From Rhynchonema sp. JSB1_4 (taxonomy: Eukaryota > Nematoda > Chromadorea > Monhysterida > Xyalidae), in the NCBI GenBank assembly GCA_030248065.1, contig JASAMV010003263.1:1-64000 (forward strand): DNA of 64,000 bases. The letters run 5' to 3'. The position numbers and the translations under genes were made by a program. Position 1 is the stretch's first letter; the number at the start of each line of letters is the position of its first letter. Below the pieces are notes generated by a model that searched no databases, was not told the DNA's origin, and saw nothing but the letters and a program-made list of their open reading frames with translations. Positions 33,190 through 44,811 of this stretch are shown here, in pieces.

Positions 33190-36100
33190 AACATTATCGA
33201 CAATGCAGCGTTCGATAAATGAACCCGCACTGTTATGTTCTGACGTTGGGCATAAATTTGTGATTTCTTTTTCATTGTATTTCGCAGCTTTTCAGCTTTA
33301 CAGACACGCCAGCGCTATTGAATGACATCTTTTTCAATCTGCTTTACTCTTTTTTCTCAACATAAAACACACCGGACATTATTGTGCAACAAATGTAAGA
33401 ATATATTCGAAGTTTTATTTCCGTGCACAGAAATGCCTAAATTTGGATGAAGCGCGATAAAACATACTGTACATGCAAGTTAAGTTTATAGCCAATGCGA
33501 AAGTGAAACACGCGAGAAAGAACACATCTCAGTCAAAATGAAACAATCAACGTTTCTTGAATGATTGTGTGAAATGAAAAGTTTGACCCAGTTTGTTTCT
33601 GTGTGCTTTACTGTGCGATGCATACCATCATTTCGCAAAACATGTCAATCCACAAAAAGCACTCTTTCAGAGAAATATCGTCTTACTTTCAAGTTTTATA
33701 TCGAAAAATCTTGTTTATCGATCTCATATGCCGAATTTGTAACGACAAAACACATGACACAACAGCAAGAATGATTTGCGTAATAATGAGAGAAAGTTTT
33801 CCCGTTTTTACACATATGAAGTTCGTCGTTTTTATTTCCGATATCGTTAGAAAATGGTCAGACAAGCACACCAAAATATCGTCCCAAACGCCAAAGGCTT
33901 GTTGCATCACGCAGAATTTTCTAAAATCAGCACAAGCGTTAAAACAAGATAGCCGAATTTCGTACAATTGTCCGTGTGTTTTGCAGATTATGTATAACAA
34001 TACTGTTAGCGTAATGCTATGATCGTATTTGAGCGTGTTACAAAACAGTGATGCAAACACGCATTGCACAGAAACAAAATACAGCGATGGAAATCAAGGA
34101 AAACAAAAAGTGCAACAACATTTTCGAATTTCATATCCTGAAAAGGACTAACTTTCCAGTCGTAATTCTGTTTCAAAAATCTGAGATTTTTATCTAAACA
34201 TCTCGCTCGTGCCGCGCGTGTGGTCGTTTGCAATATTTTTTGCGCGCTCAGGAAAGCCGGTTTGACTGCGCCTGATTGAATGCAATATTGCGGGCACAAA
34301 TGGGAACGGAATACGTAATCTTATTGTAAGCACATAAAAACACAAAAAATCACTTGTGCTTTCGTTCCTTTCTTCATCAAGCTTGCCGAAAACAAGTTTT
34401 GGCCCGAAACACGTGCATAAGGTGGTCTTCGTAAACAAATTGCAAAACTGATAAAATCTCTGTTATTTCATGCTTATTTGCTTGTTTGAAGGTGTTATTA
34501 TAATACGTTACAGTGCGAGCAGCAATTTTTGGCTGATTGAGGTGCCCAGGTTGGGCAAAAAACTTTTTTCTTTTTTTTAAATTTTAAACCCAGCCCGAAA
34601 GGTGATGAGAGATTTAAATAATAATTCTATGTTTCAAGGCAAAATACGTTTCCCTCTTTTTTGCAATTCAGTGCCCCCCCCCCCCACCACCCTGTCCCCT
34701 CTCGAAACACGTATCCTCAAAAATAATTAAAAAACAAAAAAATTTTACATCACTCCTAAATAAAAAAAAAAAAAAAAACAACACTTTATAGAAGGCCTGC
34801 ACCTCCAGCACCACCAGCAGGCGGATGCTCAGGAAGGTTGCAAACACGCGCACACAAAAGCTCGCAGGCGGATCCGAATGCAGTGCATGCTAATGTGTTG
34901 AAGAGGTCAGGGGCATAAAGCGGTGCATCCGCCGGAGCCTAAGTGCGCCTGCAGAGGCACCGCACAAAACCGCCCTAATATTGTGCATCCACTGTATCCA
35001 CCGAGCCCGAGCATGTGATGTTTCGCTTCGTGTGTGTTTTTGCAGGCGCACACATGCCGGAGGCCGCGCAGGCATCAATCAGCCAAAAATTGCAGCTGGT
35101 ACTGTAGTATGTACCTAAAGCTGGGGCCGTTTTATGTTGCCGTGAGCTGCCACAATTGTTACTGTTAGCAAAGTCGTGGAGTGACAAGGTGAAAAAAATT
35201 TTGGAAACTTGCTTAACCGAAGAATGTACCACTGCCTAATTTGCTAATTTGTTGCTAAATTTTTAATTAAATTTTGTGCAGTCTACCGAACTCGATATGC
35301 TTTGTAAGGGCAAACTTAGGTTGAACACGGAAACCGGAACGCGGAAATATTTCCGTGTTCCGTGAGTGTTTTGGAGAATCAGGGAACACGGAAATATTTC
35401 CGTGCCACGGAACACGGAAATGATTCAGGCATGCAAACAGTGCTTTTGCAGTGATGATGACAAAAGCCAGCGTGCTGACGCAAGCAGCAACTATTCACAC
35501 GGAAATATTATCGTGTTCCGTGAAAATAAAAAAAACACGGAACACGGAAACCGGAAATATTTCCATGCCACGGGAATATTTCCGTGCACGGAAATCCACA
35601 AAACTGGTTTGTACGCAAGTTATTTCCGTGTTCCGGTTTCCGTGTTCAACCTAAGTCCGCCCTAAGTTTTCGAAAGCGCCAGTTTAGCACTCTATTGCTG
35701 ACTGTGTGTGACGTTACATATGTACGTTTAACGCCTCTGTCTGCGGCAAAAAACCCAAATCAGATATTGTCATCAAGAATGATTGCGCATTGCTTAATAT
35801 TGGCCGCAATCATTGCTCATTTAACGCCCAAGTTGCTGTACGAAAACAAATTTGCCTTCATTCTGCACATGATCTTGACAGTGTTGCATACCTTAACGTA
35901 TGACAGGAGTAGCTTTGTGTGTGAATATTCAGTTGATTTGATTCACTAATCTCAATTGAGAAGAAACTTCGCCGAAAAAACAAATCGGTGTTTAAAGACG
36001 GCAGACAGTTCAGACATGAAATATCACAACAAAAAACCCTGAACTAGAAAGGGACTACTTACTTTGACATGCGAAAGTCGATGTCGCTGCAGGTCTAAAG

Positions 36101-37881
36101 AATCTCGTGCAGTTGATTTAGAACAATAGGCCGACTGTACACGCGCGTAACTTCACAAAACTATACAGTTGGTATGCAAGTATATTTCGTGTCTGTGAGT
36201 GAAGTAACTGACCGACTGACTCTACAACCAAACATGCACTTCACAAACAAACGCAGCCATTGAATGACGATCTAGGAATATACAAACGTTGTTGGTCTTC
36301 AGCTATCCACTGCACAAAGTATGCGTTGCGTGTGTTACATACACAACTGGTTGCATGCATTGCAGCGCACATGAAAAATTTAAAACAACACACGCTCGCA
36401 ATGCTTTATCCCGCAAATTGATCCACCGCGCGATTTTCTCTTGAGTTCCGGTACCACGTGGATCCAACACAGAACCGAAACTTGAGTAGTTCTGAGAGAG
36501 AAAAGTGTTCGCAAGTCGCTAAGTCTGGTCACTTTAGAGAAACTGTGCATTTTGTCAAACCCCCGCATATATAGGTAGTGATCCTGTATGCTTTATTACG
36601 CTAAAGTGCATATTTTTGGATGTGCTTGGAAGGCTCCACCAGCTATATCATGTGCTCAGCGCGTGTAACAATTGAGAAAACTGTTGCATCATAAGTGAAT
36701 TCTAGTTTTACGTACGTTGTCTCGACTTTTTGGTGCATTTGTCAAGTGCTAAACGCTTCCCATCAGACATGCGCAATTAAGTGCATGGCGGGACCACCGT
36801 TGATCGTAGACTCCGCATGTTTCCAACTGCTGACAGCGTATGTGGTAAACGTTTTTATGCATAAGCGCAGTGGGCTCGTTTTTCCATACGCTACGTACAT
36901 GTATTGTGCTAATAGCTTACGACAAGCTTAGATGAAGTCACTACTAAAAAACAGTTTGAAAAAGGGAGCGCATATACATAGATGCATGTAATCCATCTTC
37001 TTAATTGCGCTGAAGAAGAACTCTGATAAAAACTCAGATAATGATCTTAGTTGACATTAAGTAGATTGTTTTTTGACTGTTGTTCGTTGACATGAGTCGC
37101 ATATGAGTTCCGCATAGTGAACATAATATTGCTATCAGCTGCTTGTAAATTGATAGTTCCACTTTTTGTCATGTTTAGGAACACAAACATTATTTTACCT
37201 TTTGCGTCACAGTTTTTCGCAATAAAGTTGATACCTATGTATTATCTCGAAATTAGCATTTACAATGATTCAGACCCTCACTTATGCAAAGATTTCCCAT
37301 AAACTTGATTTAAAAAAACTATTTGTAAAAGTGCAAAAGTTACCCGCATTTCACAAAAAGAGTGTCAAATGACGGCGTGAACAACGCACTTGACCATTGA
37401 CATGCATGCTGCTCGACTTTTAGGTCAACATATATATTATATTGCGTGCAAAAAGTTTTTTCATTGATGTAAGGGTTAAGGAATCAGTTATATTCGATGA
37501 ATTGCTTATACATTGTTATTCAATTTCAATTTATTTTCTGCCGATACCGCTGACACATGGTTTAAGTACCAGGTTCCAGTTCCTGTACTTTATTTCGTTT
37601 GAGATCCATAACTGAACATACATCAATTTAAGCAATCGAAATCGTCAAAAAACTTGTTTTTGCTTTGCTTTTCTTACTCTCCGAACGCGTATTTGCTTTG
37701 TCATGTTGCATATCTCATTTGGTTCCGTAATTTGGCATGCATTCCAAAGCTGCAGATTGTTTTACTTTTGCCTTGTTTTGATTGTGCTGTGGCCACAGCT
37801 GTTAATGTTAATGTTAAATAACACAGCAGTTTATCACCTTCGTTAATGAAATTAAAACTGATATTGTTAAAGTTCTTCGCC
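33190..37881. other. intergenic region between the two collagens
   Basis: A/T-rich. It contains the TIR element at 35305-35665, a poly-C/poly-A stretch at 34673-34780 and a GC-richer patch at 34795-35095. No gene is supported. Confidence 0.5.
35305..35665. mobile_element. MITE with ~45-bp TIRs and CACGGAAATATTTCCGTG palindromes
   Basis: The left end contains TTAGGTTGAACACGGAAACC and the right end its complement, with matching GGGC outer sequences. The interior repeats the self-complementary GGAAATATTTCC several times. There is no coding frame. The target duplication is unclear. Confidence 0.75.
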
Positions 37882-37892
37882 GTTTTTTTCAG
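37882..37892 (+). promoter_or_regulatory. predicted trans-splice acceptor, collagen 2
   Basis: GTTTTTTTCAG lies 20 nt upstream of the collagen 2 ATG. It is a strong nematode acceptor with no plausible upstream donor exon, consistent with spliced-leader addition. Confidence 0.6.
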
Positions 37893-37912
37893 CGTGAACA
37901 CAAATACTCAAG

Positions 37913-40379
37913 ATGGGCTTGTCATCGCATGATATCGAAACCAGATATCGGACCTATCAGGTACTGTTCTTGGGTTTAAAGCATAGAAAGCCACCCGACA
38001 TGGAAACTGCCCTGTATCATATCAACAAAATATTCTTAAGAAATACACAATATCGAGGTACGGATTGTGAAACATCAGCGAGTCAAATTTGCAAGTTTGC
38101 TGCCAGGCAATCCACAAAGCCATCTTTAGTGGCTGATGTTTCACGTTCGTAGCAACGATATTGCCCAACGAGCTTCAGCTATATGCGGAAGCTATAGCAA
38201 ACATTTTAAAAAAAATGTTTATTTTTTCTTCGATGATTGTCAGGTGCTCGCGTACAGCTCAGTTGTGTACGCCGTCGTTGCCGTTGTGTCCGTGTGTCTC
38301 GCCCTGCCCATGGCTGCCAATCATGTTCGTTACGCCACCGTGAAACTCAGGCATCAGGTTGACGTTTGCAAGGTAATGATGACGGCCTGGGGGTTGTCAT
38401 TGTTTTAGCATGCCTATACTATCGTTCGTTGGGTTAGGTGCACCACCGCTTTATCCCAGGCACATGTCTACTTTACTTATTCGGTCACCGAAAGGGATGA
38501 TAACACAACAATGGGTCAGTTTCGAACCAATTACAGATATAAGAGCAAGTAGCATTCGCAGTCGCAGGACTCTTGGTGGGGTCAACCGTGTGACTGGCTG
38601 TTACTGGGTTTTTGACGATTCTGCTGTTCGCTCTGAGCGGCGATATCACACACTTGGTATCAAGCAGCGCCAGTCCACCACAGTCAATCGTAGTTGCCGT
38701 CAGTTGACTGACTGCTTGTGTCATACTGCAGCTGCAATGCTTTGTTGTCACTGAGGGGCAGCGCCCAAAAAACTAGCACTGCGAATATGGTAAATATATG
38801 CTTGCTCGGAGATCGGTGCTCTTAGTTTCAATTATCCAAAACACAGTGCGCAAATAAATACAGTTTTCACAGCAAGAGCAGGTATTTTCGCACAACATTT
38901 TCCAAAACCAGCACACACTTTCCAGTCGGCCGCCAATCAAGTGGCATCGCAGCTCAACGACCTCAACAACATTCAACTGCACGCCAACAGAACCAAACGA
39001 CAGACGTACGCGCGAGGCGGAGAGTTTGTGCAGAGTGAACCACAGACGCAGCAGGATTGTTCAGGTCGGTGGGTGGCCCGGGACATCTTCAGTGCGCGTG
39101 CACTCAGTATTTGTTGATGCGAGACTTCGAGTTACAAGAATGATGCGTGCCACAACCACAAGTAGTAGTCTTGGGCTCGTGATTTGGTGTCCAGCACTTC
39201 TGTGTCGCAAGAGTACATAGGTCCCAAAACAGCCGGTTTTCGAAGACAGTATCTCTCTGAAAGATTTTCGCTTGGGATAGTGTTGGCCAAACCATGAACC
39301 TGAGCCTAACCCTCAACCCAAACCTGAGCCTGAGCCCAAGCCAAATCCAGAGGCCCAGGATATAGCGGCCTTAGCGGCCGGCTGTTTTGTCTCCCGCTGT
39401 TTTTTCCGTTTCCCGTATGAGTACCATCCAGAAAAAGATCTATTGTGAAAACAGTTCCTCGAGCCAACAGCCACGTGCCAAGTCATTGCTTTCCGACCAT
39501 ACGGATTCAGGTTGCTGTCTTCCCGGCGAGCCGGGTCCGGCAGGTCTCAAGGGTACCCCCGGTCGGCCGGGACGTCCGGGCGCGCACGGCACCCCCGGTC
39601 TGCCCGGTAAACTGCCCGAACCGACCTGTGAAGAGACCACACCGCCACCATGCGATTGTCCTAGAGGAGCGCCCGGCGAACCAGGACGGGCCGGACCACC
39701 AGGACCAACTGGTGACCCCGGCAATCCGGGCAACACCGGGCTTCAGGGACCACCGGGAAGTCCGGGTCCGAAAGGTCAACCCGGATACGACGGCAGGCCC
39801 GGTGATAATGGACCGCGTGGTGAGCCAGGAACACCTGCTTATGGATCGGTAAGTGGAGGGGGCGGGGTGGTCTTTGGATCATAAAGTTGCTGCTAACACA
39901 TGGAATGGCATGGGTGCGTATCATTCCTATCTGATTGACCTGATAAGAAAGAAAATCGTCGATTTTTTTCTGCTATTTCACTCGAGCTATGTAGCTAGAC
40001 GAGTGGAGTAAACTGATCGAAATATGTCTCTTTCCGTTTCGATACAGTAGAATTCAAGCCTAGCATGCTGAGATATACACAACTAAAAAAACATTGTTGC
40101 CCTATTCAGGTCACCCCGGGACCACCAGGCAAACCCGGCGACCGTGGGGCGGTCGGTCGTCCCGGCAGACCAGGCCCATCCGGCCGGCCGGGCGACAACG
40201 GCTCGAGGGGTCCGCCCGGCCCCAAAGGTCCGCCGGGTCGCGCCGGACCGTCCGGCCAGCCCGGCCGACAGGGTTATCCCGGATCGCCGGGAGGTCGGGG
40301 CGAGCCCGGCATCTGTCCCAAATATTGTGCCATTGACGGCGGCGTGTTCTTTGCTGATGGTACGCAGCGCAAGGCGTAA
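37913..40379 (+). CDS. cuticle collagen 2
   Basis: A secreted cuticle collagen. Exons 37913-37960, 38244-38372, 38926-39064, 39511-39848 and 40110-40379 join in phase to 307 residues. Order: short N-terminus; membrane segment [16 protein letters not shown]; furin-type site NRTKRQ; DCSGCC; Gly-[14 protein letters not shown]ys cluster; two long Gly-X-Y blocks; C-terminal [19 protein letters not shown]. The Gly-X-Y domain is less interrupted than in collagen 1. The intron before exon 39511 holds a GAGCCT-type simple repeat (39295-39360). Collagen 1 upstream is a paralogue in the same orientation. Confidence 0.95.
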
Positions 40380-40559
40380 ATAATGCTGAGGAGATTGTAT
40401 TTTTAATTTTGTTGGATTTTTTTGAATTGGCGCCGACCGGTGCGATTGGGGGTGTCAACAGTAATTGTGGAGAATTTTTTTAACTCCAACCAGACCTGAG
40501 CCTGCTCCGGGTTTCAATCTGTTCTTTTAAAATGAAGCCCAATTATAAATTTAAAGTCC

Positions 40560-40565
40560 AATAAA
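40560..40565 (+). terminator. polyadenylation signal, collagen 2
   Basis: AATAAA lies 180 nt after the collagen 2 stop, a normal distance for a nematode gene. Confidence 0.6.
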
Positions 40566-43438
40566 GTGCCCCCCAATCGCATCCCGCTGTCCTTGTACGT
40601 ATACCCCTTCTCACTTAATCAATGGCAATCATTCGTTATTCTTTATTTTTATATTTGAATTTTTTAGTTTATGCTACCAGTGTTATGCCGCAGCTATATG
40701 TCGTTGAATTCCATCCAGGAATGTGGTTTGATTTTTTTGGTTTTTCTAACGTTTCAGCTTCCCGAACTTTCAACAATGTTTTCTAGTGACTAAATTCCTT
40801 TCATTGCGGTCTTGCACCCTGTTCTTTCCCTAATTCCCCGTTTTTCGGACTTTACTGCAAATCACTGGCTGAAGTTGTAAATTATGATGCTTTTTTCAAC
40901 AGGTGCTACAGCTAAAATATAAATTGACGCACAGTGTTCTAGATAAGCACTAGATAAAAAATACGTATAACTGTACTAAAATCGTTTGCTTTTTTGAGAA
41001 AAAATAATTTAAATCAAACTAAAAGTCAGCTTAAAGGTTAGCAGCGGGAACATGTTAACCAGTCAAACACACGCTGATGTTAGAAATGGATGCCTGTAAA
41101 ATATTCAATTTCGATGGCTTTTGGGAGACAAAGATATGGCAGTTCCCAATAAAACGGACATTATCTAGTTTTGGACTTCTGCGATGTCTTCAGTGGAAAA
41201 GCTTCGCAGATTCATATACACATGGCACCTATGAAGTTCAGATACAACACTGACTCCGGACACCCAAAAATCTGATTTGAGTAGGCTTAACCGCTGACAC
41301 TGAACACCGATCGCGGTTCCTTCATACTGCATTTTGGTTTATTTGATTCCGCCGGATATCGCAATATTTGTGTCAGGGATTGTAACATTGCACCCCAGTA
41401 GTGTACTTCTGTTAGCTTGGCAACCACCTGGGTTGCCAAAACTGCTTGGTCTGTTAGTCATGCCATAGTTATGTACCAAAGGTTACTTACACCAAAAAAT
41501 ATGGATTATGTTCCAAAAAGGCATAAACACGGTAGTATTGCCAAGGATGCCATCTATCACATGACCAAACAGGTCCGTTTGTAGCAAACTGACCAAAGAC
41601 CAAAGACACGGCCTAAACGGGTTAGACATTGAACATGCATGCATACCTGGTTTGGTTTATTGAATAATGTAAGTCTCTCTTCATGTCTTTTGTGCCCTAA
41701 CAAGTTGTTGGTGCCAGGATACAATAGAACGCCCACGTGAAAAAATCCGATAGCGATACATTACAGCGGTATTGGGTGTGGTGTCAGTCAGCACGCTTTT
41801 TCGCTTTATTCTGCCAGTTACAAACTTAAGTTTAATGTTTACCAACTTGGCACCACTTGCTCAAACCCAAAATAGAAGGCAGCATGGGATGTTTCACGGC
41901 TCCATGTTGTCCCGCCACAAATGCGCTTTTGTTCGGCCTGACCCGTTTCCCGCTTTGCTGGTTGCGAGGGGATAGCTGTATACTGTATACCGTATGCGTT
42001 CCTGTATCTAATGTTTATATAACACGAACTGTCGGTAAATGACTCCATTTTTGTATATTTTTTCCAATTTGCAGCTCATCCACTATTGCGTATGACGTTC
42101 ATTCATAACGGAGATCAGGTAGCAGAATTTCTAGCACAAGTGCGGCCCCACTACGTCTGGCAAGCCCAAATACTGTAGATGTAGAGCAAGATTGGCTCAC
42201 GAAAAACAACTATCCCGATCCAGTAAAAGATGTTTCCTTTCTATCTGCTTACAGTCTTTTCAAATCACAGTCAATGAAAAAACACAGTGGTTTGTGGCAC
42301 AGACAAAAAGTGGGCGCATAAACGTAGTGCGGTTGGTCGCGCGGACATAGCGGACACTTTATAGCTCCGGCTACGTTTATGCGCAAAATTGTGTTTGTAA
42401 TATTGCGTTGTGAACTCATGACCTCTGTCATTTTCTAGGACACACATCATTGATGGGCCACTCTGCTTCTTAAAATGTCTTTCATAGAGAATGTTTACAC
42501 TAATTTTTGTCCGTTGTGCCTCTGCAATGTAAACTTTTGGGAAACTCTGCTTGAAAAGCCTATAATGCTCAATCAACTTAGTCGGTTAACATTAAGTCGC
42601 TCATTTTAAACTCCAATGTTATAGTTGCTTGACCCAGTCAGGGCCGAATTAAATAGGCTCCCCCGATTGATCATGGACAAAAGTTCCTTTCGGTCTGCCA
42701 TACAAGCAGCTGGCCAACTCCAATTCACAAAAGTCTAAGTGCATTGCGTGCATAAGCCAGTTTCAGCGATGTAGAACTAACAAGTATCGAATTCTGTGTG
42801 GGCCCAAACACCGTGTACAGCACACCAAAGCAAACGCATCTACCCAAAGTAGATCGGGCGGTAAAAAACTTGTGAGCTTCTGAACCGGATGAAGTACGCT
42901 AGCCGCAGACAATAGGACATCGGGTCACCATGGTTGCAACGCGTGTACATCCAGCTAGCGATGGATTTAATGAACACAGGTATACCGTACTTGCTTATAG
43001 TATATGCTTTTGGCAGCACGAAATGTCAGTTAGGTGTTGGTTCAGAAATATTCAGTTAGTCATTTGACATGAATTATCGTTAGGAAGAAACTCATCTGGC
43101 TCGGTATTTCAAAATCACTATGTGAACGATCTTTGATTGGGTATCTAGGTATGTACACTACCAGCCGAAAAACACATGTTTAGAATTGGTCTGTTCATTT
43201 GAGCCAGTTTAAACATGCATAGGTGCACCGATTTTCGGGTGACATTGCTCGGCTTGTTATTTGTTTTTAATCGATCAGTGAAACTGGTCAAAAATATGAG
43301 TTGATAAAATCAACGATCCTGGTGCTTATGCGGCTTTCGTAAAGTGTCCCACATTCGCATGCTGCATAACTATAACTGACCAGCAAATGACTGCCGACCA
43401 CACCTGCCATAACCACATGTACCACATCAACAACTTAT

Positions 43439-43656
43439 ATGTGTACATCGTCTGTACATACCACATCTGCCAGGTCCGGAGGCGATATTGTCCGTCCTGG
43501 CAACAGCACAAACAGTGGCGAGGGTCGCAACTCAATCGTACACGGTGCTTTCGCGTCTGCGCGACACAAGATAAGGCACGCAGTTGACAAATTACAGCAA
43601 CAACAACGACGAAACAAGAAGGACGGTGAACGATACACGCTGGACGCAAGGATGGA
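43439..43656 (+). CDS. possible orphan exon, function unknown
   Basis: An open segment with a Gln/Lys/Arg-rich end (VDKLQQQQRRNKKDGERY) terminates at a good donor, ATGGAG followed by GTGAGC. It could be an alternative upstream exon of the IP3R-like gene, which starts 1.2 kb downstream, but I found no in-phase join to that first exon. It may equally be non-coding. Confidence 0.2.
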
Positions 43657-43851
43657 GGTGAGCCCGCACCTGATGTTTCACTGCCGAGTATGTTTATGGA
43701 AGTACCTGTTATGTTCCGAGGACGTCGTCGCGCGTTTTGACTGGTCGCGTATTTTCAACTAGCTCGGGTTTAGGCTTGGGCTAAGGCTTAAGCTTATGAT
43801 TGAGCCCAGGCTTAGGCCCAGGCCTACGTTTCGGCTTAGGCGTGGGCTTAA

Positions 43852-44389
43852 AGGATGTGTCTAACGTCTCTTAACCCTATGTTTTATTGGGTGCAATCGA
43901 AAGATGACCTCGACAGGCCGCCGTGTGCAAAAAACCGCGTCTTCTTGCTCGTTAAATTGCGAAATATTGAGGGTTACTTTTCGAATTAAATCAATTTCCG
44001 GACACAAAACTCCAGGCGCTTTTGAGTGCGCGCTACTCACGTTTGGCGTTTTTCTGTTGAAACATTGCATGTTTAAGCGCGGCTCAGCCGCCTATACAAT
44101 GCACGTAAACGCTCAACACACAACGCTCTGGCTGCTGGCTTGACTGTGGATACAATGAATGTTTCATTTAACCCACAGAAGCTGGTTTGTGTGTGTTTCG
44201 CTTCGTAACTTTTCTTGTCTGCTCAGTCTGAATTTCGTGTCCTAAAATTGATTTAATTCGAAAAGTAACCCTCAAGATTTCGCGATTTAGCAAGTTAGAA
44301 GTCGCGGTTTTTGCACACGGCGGCCTTTCGAAGACATCTTTCAATTCCACCCAACAAAAGATGGGGTTAGGAGACGTTAGACACACCCT
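43852..44389. mobile_element. piggyBac-like MITE (TTAA target) with ~150-bp TIRs
   Basis: TTAA at 43848-43851 and 44390-44393 flanks ends AGGATGTGTCTAACGTCTC and its near complement. The inverted repeats run about 150 bp inward and include the shared GAGGGTTACTTTTCGAATTA. No transposase frame is present. TTAA targets are typical of piggyBac-type transposition. Confidence 0.82.
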
Positions 44390-44811
44390 TTAAGCTGCCA
44401 GCTTTCAATAACAGCCAGATATGTTATAATTCACATAACGGGCGACCATGTGACAAAGTGAGACGATGTCTCACAAGCTTTTTTGAATAAAACCTCTTTT
44501 ATTGGGTTGATTAACTCGGTTATAAGTGGGAGAAGATACATCTTCTCTGCTCGCTCATTTTTCGTGAACGCCGTGCACTTGGCAAGAGCGTGTAGTCATA
44601 AGAAAATTATCACAGCGCGTATGCATTGCATCTCAACTTCAAAAGTGTTTCGTGAAGAAATACGAGACACAAGATTTACGTTTGTGATAACACATTTTCT
44701 CATGAAACTAGTTATTTACCTATAATACTGAATTTTTTCAAATGTTAGTTGTTTTAACAAATGAGCACAACCACAACCTTCACACAAAAGTAACACAGAT
44801 TCACATCGAAA

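Larger units (their letters stand above)
40566..44811. other. intergenic region between collagen 2 and the IP3R-like gene
   Basis: Mostly A/T-rich without a supported gene. It contains a small inverted repeat GCGCATAAACGTAG/CTACGTTTATGCGC at 42313-42384, a candidate orphan exon ending at 43656, a GGCTTAGGC simple repeat at 43765-43850, and a piggyBac-like element at 43852-44389. Confidence 0.5.

Noticed and set aside
39440..39924. Gly/Pro-rich frames on the minus strand and in other frames
   Set aside because: Shadows of the Gly-X-Y coding exons of collagen 2; the same applies around 31345-31602 in collagen 1.
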